Shown in pieces: positions 1-7,429 of a stretch of DNA of 46,069 nucleotides; positions within the stretch are counted from its first letter, which is position 1; every line of letters begins with the position of its first letter. Origin of the DNA: Candidatus Barnesiella excrementigallinarum (GTDB taxonomy: Bacteria; Bacteroidota; Bacteroidia; Bacteroidales; Barnesiellaceae); NCBI GenBank assembly GCA_019114445.1, contig DXFL01000001.1, positions 1-46,069 of the forward strand, read 5' to 3'. The position numbers and the translations under genes were made by a program. The notes beneath the pieces were generated by a model. The model searched no databases. It worked only from the letters and a program-made list of their open reading frames with translations, and was not told the DNA's origin.

Positions 1-59
1 GTTATTTGAAAGCATGAGAAATATGGCGGTTCGGAACAGTCCGGCTTTTTCTTATCCAT
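1..59 (-). CDS. Possible 5' end of a gene running off the window
   Basis: A minus-strand reading frame begins with ATG at 59 and is still open at base 1 (about 19 codons visible, starting MDKKKPDCSEPP). A promoter-like box (TATATTTG on the minus strand, 124-131) lies about 65 bases upstream, which is why I list it. The fragment is too short to recognise a family. It could be a chance open frame; the bases between 60 and 272 otherwise show nothing coding. Confidence 0.3.
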   Translation of the reverse strand, partial: MDKKKPDCSEPPYFSCFQI

Positions 60-123
60 TGCCCGTTCTCGTGCGAGTTTTATCCAATCTGTTGATAGTC
101 AAATAAAACCTACCTGATTACAA

Positions 124-131
124 CAAATATA
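124..131 (-). promoter_or_regulatory. Putative -7 box TATATTTG
   Basis: The minus strand reads TATATTTG, matching the Bacteroidetes -7 consensus TAnnTTTG. It faces the partial frame that starts at 59. No clear TTTG was found at the expected -33 distance. Confidence 0.35.
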
Positions 132-272
132 GCAAAAGGTGAGTGCAAAGAAAAATCGAAAACACAGTTTTTCAGATTTTACTATGCCCAAATACGACCC
201 AATCCCAGTAATTGCAAAAATTTTTCTTACCTGTTTTTTTATAAATATATGATAAGCGAATTAAAAAAATCG

Positions 273-280
273 TATCTTTG
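273..280 (+). promoter_or_regulatory. Putative -7 box TATCTTTG
   Basis: Exact match to the Bacteroidetes -7 consensus TAnnTTTG. It lies 48 bases before the chosen ATG at 329. There is no convincing -33 TTTG. The alternative ATG at 293 would leave almost no leader. Confidence 0.5.
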
Positions 281-328
281 AAGTAACTCGAAATGCGAAT
301 CGGCATCCCAATTTCAATACATACCGAT

Positions 329-1462
329 ATGAATAAATTCTTGTTGACCCTCTCTCTTCTGTTTGCATTCCCCATAGGGCAATGTAAGGCAACAGAATGG
401 TACACTGGGAGAAATCCGCTTCGGGAAGCAACCTTCGAAAAGGGAATCTTGCAAGATGGAAACTATCGGGAAGGGCTCAGTGTTGTCAACCTTACCGAAA
501 CCGGCATACAACCGGGCGAAGGATTTCGCCCAAATCTTTCGCTCGACTTGGCAAATCTGCACAACCGGGCGGGGAAAAAATATCCCGTATACAGAATCGA
601 CGAAAAGGGCAAACCCCAAAAATGCGGTTCAATAGAAAATCCGGTATGGGGTGTCGTATGGGGGTATCGCGATTCGCTGAATTTTCATGCACTCCGGCTT
701 CGTTCCAACCCAACGGGTAACGACGAATACGGCGACCCGACCATACGTTACCAAATCATTACCGTTGCGGGTGGCGATACTGTTTTTCACGCGCCGTGGA
801 GCGAACTCTCTTCGCGACATCTCAACCCCGAAACCGATTATAACCACCTGTATATCGAACCCGTCGAAGGCGGTTACGAAATTTTTATGGGGCGAGAACG
901 GGAATGCCGCTTGGGGATATGTCGCGATGACAGGTTGTTTGGCAGTTTAGCCGGAGTATATATAGGAAGCGGAGCCCAAATAGGCATGAAAAACTGGACG
1001 ATTACACCCGTGCCCTATCCCGAACGGGAGATATTTTGGACACCCGACGATATAAAAGAACACCTCTCGAAAAAAGCGCATCCCGCCGAAGGATACTACG
1101 AGTTTCTACAAGCCTCGTCGGCCAACAGCAATGTACGGCTGGGTGGAGACTACCGGCTCGCCCTTCTCAACTGCGAAGGGGGTATGGCGCTTGTCTATAT
1201 AGCCGGAGCACAACGATTGCCCGACCAGTGGAAAACCGGTATGGTAAAAGCTATATTACAACCGACAGGATTGCAAAACCTCTTTAACGTCATTTGGTTC
1301 GACACCCGGCACAAACGCCTAAGCGATGGAATAAAAGCGACATTCTCGGAAAACGGGATCCTCACCATATACTTCACCCAGTTGGGTGTGATCTTGGAAT
1401 GGAACCGATGTGCGGGAGACCCAGAAGCCGAACAAAGTCAAGAACTATACCGGCAAACATAA
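329..1462 (+). CDS. Secreted protein of unknown function
   Basis: A 377-residue protein. The ATG at 329 is preferred over the in-frame ATG at 293 because it opens directly into a signal peptide (MNKFLLTLSLLFAFPIG, likely cleavage near CKA-TEW). The mature part is rich in aromatic and beta-type sequence with many Trp and Tyr, and has no transmembrane segment, so it is probably periplasmic or extracellular. Motifs such as FHALRLRSN and VYIGSGAQIGMKNWTI suggest a concanavalin-like beta-sandwich, but this is only an impression. It stands alone, convergent with proS, and is separated from it by a bidirectional terminator. I do not recognise the family and assign no function. Confidence 0.8.
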   Translation: MNKFLLTLSLLFAFPIGQCKATEWYTGRNPLREATFEKGILQDGNYREGLSVVNLTETGIQPGEGFRPNLSLDLANLHNRAGKKYPVYRIDEKGKPQKCGSIENPVWGVVWGYRDSLNFHALRLRSNPTGNDEYGDPTIRYQIITVAGGDTVFHAPWSELSSRHLNPETDYNHLYIEPVEGGYEIFMGRERECRLGICRDDRLFGSLAGVYIGSGAQIGMKNWTITPVPYPEREIFWTPDDIKEHLSKKAHPAEGYYEFLQASSANSNVRLGGDYRLALLNCEGGMALVYIAGAQRLPDQWKTGMVKAILQPTGLQNLFNVIWFDTRHKRLSDGIKATFSENGILTIYFTQLGVILEWNRCAGDPEAEQSQELYRQT

Positions 1463-1506
1463 AACCCATTATCCCCTATCTATCCCCCCAAAAACCGCTA
1501 AAACAC

Positions 1507-1536
1507 AAAAAAGGGTGTATTGCTACACCCTTTTTT
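1507..1536. terminator. Bidirectional terminator between the secreted protein gene and proS
   Basis: A-run, stem GGGTGTA / TACACCC with a short loop, then a T-run. The symmetric A and T tracts let it serve both converging genes. Confidence 0.85.
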
Positions 1537-1564
1537 GCCATATTCGAATATCGTATTTTCCTTT

Positions 1565-3046
1565 TTAATACGAGCGGGCAAACAGTACGCGACGTGCCGA
1601 AGGTTTACCGGTAACCATGCACACGCCCGGCGTGGTATCGCCATCGAAGGGAATACAACGAATGGTTGCTTTGGTCTCCTCCTTGATACGCTCTTCGGTC
1701 TCGGTTGTTCCGTCCCAGTGAGCCAAAATAAACCCGCCCTCTTCGATTTTCTCCTTGAACTCGTCGTAGCTGTCGACGGTAATCGTGTGATCTTCGCGAT
1801 ATTTAAGAGCCTTTTGGAAGATATTGGCTTGAATTTCGTCAAGCAAATTCTTCACCACTTGTTCGATATTGTCGACAGAGATAGTCTCTTTCTCCAACGT
1901 ATCGCGGCGCATAATTTCGATAGTTCCGTTTTCGAGGTCGCGTGCACCCATCACAAGACGCACGGGTACACCCTTCAACTCGTAATCGGCAAATTTGAAT
2001 CCGGGACGTTTGTTGTCGGCATTGTCGTATTTTACCGAAATGCCCAAAGCCCGCAACTTGTCGGCAATCTCGCCGGCCTTCATGTCGATGGACTGCAACT
2101 GCTCGGCATTCTTGTAAATAGGAATAATTACCACTTGTATAGGAGCCAACTTGGGCGGAAGGACCAAACCGTTGTCGTCGCTGTGGGTCATAATAAGGGC
2201 ACCCATCAAACGGGTAGAAACGCCCCACGAAGTAGCCCAAACATATTCGAGCTCGTTGTTCTTGTTAATGAACTGTACATCGAACGCTTTGGCAAAATTC
2301 TGACCGAGGAAGTGCGACGTACCCGATTGCAACGCTTTCCCGTCCTGCATCATAGCCTCGATGGTATAGGTATCGAGAGCGCCGGCAAAACGTTCGTTGG
2401 CCGATTTCACACCCTTAACCACAGGCACAGCCATGAAATTCTCGGCAAAGTCGGCATAAACGTCGAGCATACGACGAGCCTCTATTTCGGCCTCTTCGCG
2501 AGTAGCATGGGCAGTGTGTCCCTCTTGCCACAAAAACTCGGCGGTACGCAGGAACAAGCGAGTACGCATTTCCCAACGGAAAACGTTAGCCCACTGATTG
2601 CACAAAATAGGCAGATCGCGGTAAGAGTGTATCCAATTTTTATAGGTGTTCCAAATAATTGTCTCGGAGGTAGGACGGATAATCAACTCCTCTTCGAGTT
2701 TAGCCGCCGGATCGACCACAACGCCCGAACCGTCGCTGGCATTCTTCAAGCGGTAGTGTGTAACTACGGCGCACTCTTTGGCAAACCCTTCGACGTGCTC
2801 GGCCTCGCGGCTTAAAAACGATTTCGGTATCAACAAGGGGAAGTAGGCATTTACATGGCCGGTTGCCTTGAACATATCGTCGAGCTGACGCTGCATTTTT
2901 TCCCAAATCGCATATCCATAGGGCTTGATAACCATACAGCCCCGCACAGCCGACTGTTCTGCCAAGTCGGCTTTTACTACCAAGTCGTTGTACCATTGCG
3001 AATAGTTGTCGGCACGCTTGGTCAATTCTTTCAACTCTTTTGCCAT
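1565..3046 (-). CDS. proS: Prolyl-tRNA synthetase, short archaeal/eukaryotic type
   Basis: A 493-residue class II aminoacyl-tRNA synthetase that charges tRNA-Pro with proline in the cytoplasm. The N-terminus ([15 protein letters not shown]), the class II motif 2 region ([20 protein letters not shown], then [14 protein letters not shown]) and the anticodon-binding part ([33 protein letters not shown]) are all present. It ends with the aromatic C-terminus FARSY typical of this type. The length fits the short form that lacks the bacterial editing insertion. ATG at 3046 follows a promoter with ideal spacing. It is transcribed alone. Confidence 0.97.
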   Translation of the reverse strand: MAKELKELTKRADNYSQWYNDLVVKADLAEQSAVRGCMVIKPYGYAIWEKMQRQLDDMFKATGHVNAYFPLLIPKSFLSREAEHVEGFAKECAVVTHYRLKNASDGSGVVVDPAAKLEEELIIRPTSETIIWNTYKNWIHSYRDLPILCNQWANVFRWEMRTRLFLRTAEFLWQEGHTAHATREEAEIEARRMLDVYADFAENFMAVPVVKGVKSANERFAGALDTYTIEAMMQDGKALQSGTSHFLGQNFAKAFDVQFINKNNELEYVWATSWGVSTRLMGALIMTHSDDNGLVLPPKLAPIQVVIIPIYKNAEQLQSIDMKAGEIADKLRALGISVKYDNADNKRPGFKFADYELKGVPVRLVMGARDLENGTIEIMRRDTLEKETISVDNIEQVVKNLLDEIQANIFQKALKYREDHTITVDSYDEFKEKIEEGGFILAHWDGTTETEERIKEETKATIRCIPFDGDTTPGVCMVTGKPSARRVLFARSY

Positions 3047-3110
3047 TATTTTATGCTGTTAATTTATTACACAAGAATTTTCCTCTCCTCTCATTTTCAC
3101 AAAGGATTTG

Positions 3111-3142
3111 CAAAAATAGTGAAAGGTAAGCGGAGTGGCAAA
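3111..3142 (-). promoter_or_regulatory. proS promoter
   Basis: The minus strand carries TTTG (3139-3142), a 20-base spacer, then TATTTTTG (3111-3118). This is a good match to the Bacteroidetes -33/-7 promoter, 64 bases before the proS ATG. Confidence 0.7.
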
Positions 3143-3248
3143 CGAAAAACAAAGTTTTTCTGATTGGCTATCCCAAACAGATTCTCAGCTTATCAAAAGA
3201 CAGGGAAAATGGACTACCCCGAAGCAAATTTCGTTGAAACTCTCAACA

Positions 3249-3947
3249 TTATCGTTTATCCAACTCTCCCCGGCGAGCCATATCGATCATTTTCTCTCCG
3301 GGAATCAAATAGATGTCGAGACGCCGGTTTTGGGCACGTCCCTCCATGGTAGCATTCGAAGCAACAGGTGAAAAAAATCCGGCTTCATAAATGACCACAT
3401 AGTCTGTATTGCCACCGTTACGGGCAAACCAATCGCGTACGGCACGAGCCCGGGCCCGGGTAAGGTCGAGGCTATATGCTTCGGAACCGGTATCGTCGCT
3501 GTGCATGACCAACATCATGTGATAGTAATCGGGAATGCGCAGGGTCGACAAGAAAGGTCTTAAAAAAATATCGGCTTTTTCGCTCAATACGGTATCATTG
3601 GGTAAAAAAAGGTTCGAGGCCGACAACGTGGCCTTGATTACCTCGTAATTGCGCATGAGCCTTACCCCCGAAAGACGGGCTTTTTGCAGACGCTTCATCT
3701 CCCGCGACTGCACACTTCGGATCTTGCGGTCTTGATTTCCCAAATCGGGTATGGAGAGATTTTCGTCGAGGGTCAACTGCCTGATGTCTATATGTTCGGC
3801 AACTTGCGCGGCCTCTTTCTTCGACGATCCCGAAAACCACGACGAAACGGTTTCGGCTACTTTCTGAAAAATATTTTGCGACATCGCCTCAACCGGCGAA
3901 AACATAACCGTACCCAGCAACAAGGCAAAAACTGTTTTTCTATTCAT
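3249..3947 (-). CDS. OmpA C-terminal-domain envelope protein
   Basis: A 232-residue protein with a signal peptide (MNRKTVFALLLGTVMFSPVEA) and, from about residue 115 onward, a divergent OmpA/MotB-type peptidoglycan-binding domain. Diagnostic pieces are HSDDTGSEAYSLDLTRARARA (like the GHTD...LSxxRA motif) and GRAQNRRLDIYLIP at the end. It probably sits in the periplasm or outer membrane and contacts peptidoglycan. The middle part (residues 45-110) is charged and helical. A GTG at 3950 precedes the ATG; GAGGAG upstream suits either. It follows the small acidic gene by 13 bases and is probably co-transcribed with it. Confidence 0.85.
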   Translation of the reverse strand: MNRKTVFALLLGTVMFSPVEAMSQNIFQKVAETVSSWFSGSSKKEAAQVAEHIDIRQLTLDENLSIPDLGNQDRKIRSVQSREMKRLQKARLSGVRLMRNYEVIKATLSASNLFLPNDTVLSEKADIFLRPFLSTLRIPDYYHMMLVMHSDDTGSEAYSLDLTRARARAVRDWFARNGGNTDYVVIYEAGFFSPVASNATMEGRAQNRRLDIYLIPGEKMIDMARRGELDKR

Positions 3948-3960
3948 CACACCCTACTCC

Positions 3961-4278
3961 TCAGAAAACGCCCAACGACTCTTCATAATCCAACTCTCCC
4001 CGAACCAGAAACGGCATATCCTCGTCGTCGATCTTCACCCCGTCTTTATGTGCACTTTTGCAGGCAAAAGCGATCATATCTGCTTCGTCGATTTCTACCT
4101 CTTCTTCGTCTTGTTCTCCAAAGAGCCCTTTTTGCTCGTAATAATCATATACCACATCGGTAATATAGACGATATCGTCGTGGCTATATTTCTCTTTCAA
4201 CTCTTGGGGCAATACATTTATTATATAGCGAACAGCATCGTCCTCGTCGTAAGTAAACAAATCCTCTTCTTGGCTCAT
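3961..4278 (-). CDS. Small acidic protein of unknown function
   Basis: A 105-residue, strongly acidic cytoplasmic protein (MSQEEDLFTYDEDDAVRYI...). No signal peptide or membrane segment is visible; it has two predicted helical stretches, one containing YITDVVYDYYEQKGLF. An upstream in-frame ATG at 4332 would add an 18-residue, non-acidic extension; I chose the ATG at 4278 because the acidic body starts there. The stop codon overlaps the GAGGAG that precedes the OmpA-domain gene, so the two genes are likely one operon. Function not recognised. Confidence 0.8.
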   Translation of the reverse strand: MSQEEDLFTYDEDDAVRYIINVLPQELKEKYSHDDIVYITDVVYDYYEQKGLFGEQDEEEVEIDEADMIAFACKSAHKDGVKIDDEDMPFLVRGELDYEESLGVF

Positions 4279-4356
4279 AACATTCTTGTTTTTTGGTTGG
4301 GTAAAAGTACAAATCCTTAACGGCTTTTGCAAATCGACGAAAAAAAAATAAGAATT

Positions 4357-4390
4357 TTTGTTGGATTTAAAAAAAGTTTATCTACATTTG
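4357..4390 (+). promoter_or_regulatory. Promoter of the ABC transporter operon
   Basis: TTTG (4357-4360), 22-base spacer, then TACATTTG (4383-4390), a good Bacteroidetes -33/-7 pair. It lies 57 bases before the ATPase start. The leader between 4395 and 4447 is a plausible binding place for the GntR repressor encoded in the operon, although I see no clear dyad there. Confidence 0.65.
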
Positions 4391-4447
4391 CAGTGTACTA
4401 TTAAACTAATACACCAAAACAGTAAAACCATTCAATTCCGAGATATT

Positions 4448-5296
4448 ATGTTACAGATTGAGAATCTTGAATTTAGCTATCACAAAAAGAAGGCTCCCAT
4501 CTTCGATAGCATCAATTTAACGATACAACCGGGTTCGGTTTACGGTCTTTTAGGGAAAAACGGCATAGGCAAATCGACCCTGCTTTACATGATGTGCGGA
4601 TTGATGTTTCCCCACAAAGGAGCTATCCGGCTCGACGGCGTAGAGGTAAAACGCCGTTTACCCGAAACGCTGGAAAAAATATTCCTCGTCCCCGAAGAGT
4701 TCGACCTCCCCGCAATCTCGGTCGATGCCTACGTACGGCGCAACAGTGTATTCTATCCCCACTTCAACCGCGAGCAGTTCGACCAATATTTGGCCGACTT
4801 CGAATTGGAGGAGACCAAAAACTTGGCCAAGACCTCGATGGGACAAAAGAAAAAATACTTGGTCAGCTTTGCGCTGGCCACCAATACCCCCTTGCTGCTC
4901 ATGGACGAACCTACCAACGGCATGGATATTCCCTCGAAAAGCCAATTCCGCAAAGTTATTGCCTCGGGTATGAACGAACAAAAGAGTATCGTTATCTCTA
5001 CCCACCAAGTACGCGACCTCGAAAACATGATCGACCGTATCGACATTCTCGAAAACGGACGCCTGCTGCTCGACGCCGATACCGGCACCATCACCTCGCG
5101 CCTGCAATTTATCAAAGGAGCGACCGAAGCGGAGACTGCCGGAGCGCTCTACAAAATATCGACCATTGCAGGATATAGCGCCATACTACCCAACGAGACA
5201 GGCGAAGAGACCCCGCTCGACATCGAAATGTTGTTCAATTACGCCATCGAAAATCCCGAAAGTATCCAACGTATATTCTCAACCTCAACAAAATAA
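4448..5296 (+). CDS. ABC transporter ATP-binding protein
   Basis: A 282-residue ATPase subunit that would energise the permease encoded next. Walker A is GLLGKNGIGKST (about residues 34-45) and Walker B is LLLMDEPTNGMD with the following H-loop STHQVRD. The signature region reads SMGQKKKY rather than LSGGQ, a variation common in YtrB/EcsA-like ATPases. The upstream in-frame ATG at 4358 is rejected because it lies in the promoter region and adds a non-ABC extension. It is first in a unit with a membrane permease, a GntR regulator, an unknown membrane protein and an outer-membrane barrel. The substrate is not evident. Confidence 0.92.
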   Translation: MLQIENLEFSYHKKKAPIFDSINLTIQPGSVYGLLGKNGIGKSTLLYMMCGLMFPHKGAIRLDGVEVKRRLPETLEKIFLVPEEFDLPAISVDAYVRRNSVFYPHFNREQFDQYLADFELEETKNLAKTSMGQKKKYLVSFALATNTPLLLMDEPTNGMDIPSKSQFRKVIASGMNEQKSIVISTHQVRDLENMIDRIDILENGRLLLDADTGTITSRLQFIKGATEAETAGALYKISTIAGYSAILPNETGEETPLDIEMLFNYAIENPESIQRIFSTSTK

Positions 5297-5303
5297 CACG
5301 ACC

Positions 5304-6170
5304 ATGAACGAATATCCTATAACCGATAAAGGAACAGCGGTTGCCACCGTCGCCACACATCCGGCTGCCAACAATTATTTCAGTCCCAAGCGTTTCGGCC
5401 GGTATTGTTCCAAGCAGATACACGAATGGAAACGGGGGCTGTTGCTCCATTTTTTTGCCCTGGCAGGGGTTTATACACTCTTGATGTTCCTCTTCCACTC
5501 GACCGACAAAGCGACGATGACACCCTCTATCGCCTCGACCGGGATACAGATGCTTGTGTGGCTCGGATTTTTCATCTACACGGCCAAAAGCGGTTCGAGC
5601 CTTGCCGAGCAGATTGGGCGCCGCTCCAAACGAGTACTCTACTTGGCAGTTCCCGCCTCGACAGCCGAAAAATATATCGCCCACCTGCTGTGGACCTTGA
5701 TACTCTATCCCATTCTTTTCTTTGCAGCCATCATCGTAGCCCAATATGCTTCGGAAATAATCTCCTCGTCCATACGCGGCGAGGTCTTCAACCCGGGCAC
5801 GCCGCTGCAAGGGATGCTCACGGTTTGGAACGACCTGTACAGCCTCTCCACAATTATTGTCTGGACCATCAGCAACATTGTCACCTTCACGCTGGGAGCT
5901 ACACTGTGGCAGAAAAACAGTTTTCTCAAAACCATTGCGGCGCTCTTCCTGCTGGGTATCATCATCATCTTTTTCTACACCATCTTCGTAGGGAAAGCCG
6001 AATTCGGGTCGCTGTTTACCTACATAGCCATAGGCAATTACTTTGAGAACTTCAAAAGTATCGATCTCTTATGGATAATCAACGGAGTTACGATAATTGA
6101 ATCCATCATATTGGGATACATCGGCTATATGCGCATGAAAGAACTCGAAATAAACGAAACCAAACGATAA
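5304..6170 (+). CDS. ABC transporter membrane permease
   Basis: A 288-residue polytopic inner-membrane protein, partner of the preceding ATPase (7-base gap). About six hydrophobic segments can be seen, including LLLHFFALAGVYTLLMFLF, MLVWLGFFIYTA, LLWTLILYPILFFAAIIVA, IIVWTISNIVTFTLGATL and AALFLLGIIIIFFYTIFVG. The cytoplasmic N-terminus is about 45 residues. The topology resembles ABC-2-type permeases found beside YtrB-like ATPases. The start at 5304 is chosen over upstream codons that overlap the ATPase gene. The transported substrate is unknown. Confidence 0.85.
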   Translation: MNEYPITDKGTAVATVATHPAANNYFSPKRFGRYCSKQIHEWKRGLLLHFFALAGVYTLLMFLFHSTDKATMTPSIASTGIQMLVWLGFFIYTAKSGSSLAEQIGRRSKRVLYLAVPASTAEKYIAHLLWTLILYPILFFAAIIVAQYASEIISSSIRGEVFNPGTPLQGMLTVWNDLYSLSTIIVWTISNIVTFTLGATLWQKNSFLKTIAALFLLGIIIIFFYTIFVGKAEFGSLFTYIAIGNYFENFKSIDLLWIINGVTIIESIILGYIGYMRMKELEINETKR

Positions 6171-6172
6171 GT

Positions 6173-6565
6173 ATGCAATTCAAAGAGAACCAAACCATCT
6201 ACCTGCAAATCGCCGAGCGCATCAGCGACGAGATTTTGTTGGGACGCTACGACACCGGCTCCCGTATCCCGTCGGTACGCGAATATGCGGCCCTCGTGGA
6301 GGTAAACGCCAACACGGTGATGCGTTCCTATGAATTTTTGCAGACTCAGGGCATCATCTTCAACAAACGGGGAATCGGATTCTTCGTCTCGCCCGACGCC
6401 AAACATAAAATTAAAGAATACCGGCGCAACGAATTCCTCAAAAACGAACTGCCGCGCTTCTTCATGCAGCTATACACCCTGCATATTCCTATGGAGGAGA
6501 TCGACTCCATGTACCGCCAATTTATCGAAAACCTCACGTCAAACCCCTCAAACCAACAATCATGA
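6173..6565 (+). CDS. GntR-family repressor, YtrA subfamily
   Basis: A 130-residue transcription regulator. The N-terminal winged helix (IYLQIAERISDEILLGRYDTGSRIPSVREYAA followed by VNANTVMRSYEFLQTQGII) is the classic GntR DNA-binding domain. The C-terminal part is only about 50 residues, the hallmark of YtrA-type members, which usually sit in an operon with ABC transporter genes and repress it. It starts 2 bases after the permease stop and its stop overlaps the next start (ATGA), so translation is probably coupled. I infer autoregulation of this operon. Confidence 0.92.
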   Translation: MQFKENQTIYLQIAERISDEILLGRYDTGSRIPSVREYAALVEVNANTVMRSYEFLQTQGIIFNKRGIGFFVSPDAKHKIKEYRRNEFLKNELPRFFMQLYTLHIPMEEIDSMYRQFIENLTSNPSNQQS

Positions 6566-7380
6566 AACGCTCGACCATAGCCCTGTTAATCTTTTTGGCC
6601 GTGATGATATTCGTTCCCATCATCGGCATCAAAATCATCAGCCACCTTTCGCCCGAAATGAAAATAGAGAGCTTGAAAAATCTGCTGAATGAATCGGACG
6701 AAGATGCTCCCGTACGCTACCTCATCATCGACAACGATACGACAACCCACTCGGAGAATATGCTCATTACCATCTCGACCCGGGATAAAAAGGATTCCCG
6801 ACAGGGCATTACCCTCATCGGCGGGCAGGAAAATTACTCGGGCGACACCCTGCATATCACCGGCCAATGGCTGGGACAATCGTCGGCCGACGACACCGAA
6901 ACCTCGGTCCCCCAATCGTGGCTCGACCACCAGACGCTCGACTACGACTACAACACGCGCCTCATCGTCGAGAACCACAACCCCAACGTCTCGCTACACG
7001 TCCCGTTTGCCAACTTCGAGAGACTTACCGTCCAATCGCCAGGCAAGCTCGTAGTGGAAAGATCGAACATGGGTATACTGGTCGTACAAGACAGCATCGG
7101 CTACTGTAATACCGACATTCGAGAATGCAATATCGGCACACTATTTGCATATCTCAACAACAAATGTTCGTTGGCTCTCGCAAACAACAACATAGGCTCG
7201 GCCTTCTTCCCCAGAGTCCTCGACGGCCTGTCGCTCGTGAGAAACAACATCGGGGTGACCGGCACCACCGAACTCATGGAGTTCAAGGTGTCGAAAACCC
7301 TCGGCAACGACAGCACCGACGCGGTGAGCTTAGGGGTCAATATCAGCTATACGAACGACGATAAAGAAGATAAAGAGTAA
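6562..7380 (+). CDS. Membrane-anchored protein of unknown function
   Basis: A 272-residue protein with one N-terminal hydrophobic segment (IALLIFLAVMIFVPIIGIKII) and a large, probably periplasmic remainder. The second half contains recurrent Asn-rich short beta-like stretches (VERSNMGILVVQDS, IRECNIGTLFAYL, ALANNNIGSAFF, LVRNNIGVTGTTEL), spaced about 20 residues apart, which suggests a solenoid or beta-helix fold like adhesin-type DUF domains. Its start overlaps the GntR stop, tying it to the transporter. The family is not recognised; an envelope role is inferred only from topology and neighbours. Confidence 0.8.
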   Translation: MKRSTIALLIFLAVMIFVPIIGIKIISHLSPEMKIESLKNLLNESDEDAPVRYLIIDNDTTTHSENMLITISTRDKKDSRQGITLIGGQENYSGDTLHITGQWLGQSSADDTETSVPQSWLDHQTLDYDYNTRLIVENHNPNVSLHVPFANFERLTVQSPGKLVVERSNMGILVVQDSIGYCNTDIRECNIGTLFAYLNNKCSLALANNNIGSAFFPRVLDGLSLVRNNIGVTGTTELMEFKVSKTLGNDSTDAVSLGVNISYTNDDKEDKE

Positions 7381-7429
7381 AACAGATAGTACAAAATTTC
7401 ATCACACATTTTAATCGACAACCAAACCG

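Noticed and set aside
1520..2815. A 431-codon open frame on the + strand opposite proS
   Set aside because: It is a shadow of the proS reading frame; proS has all class II motifs, and the + frame has no start signal or recognisable protein.
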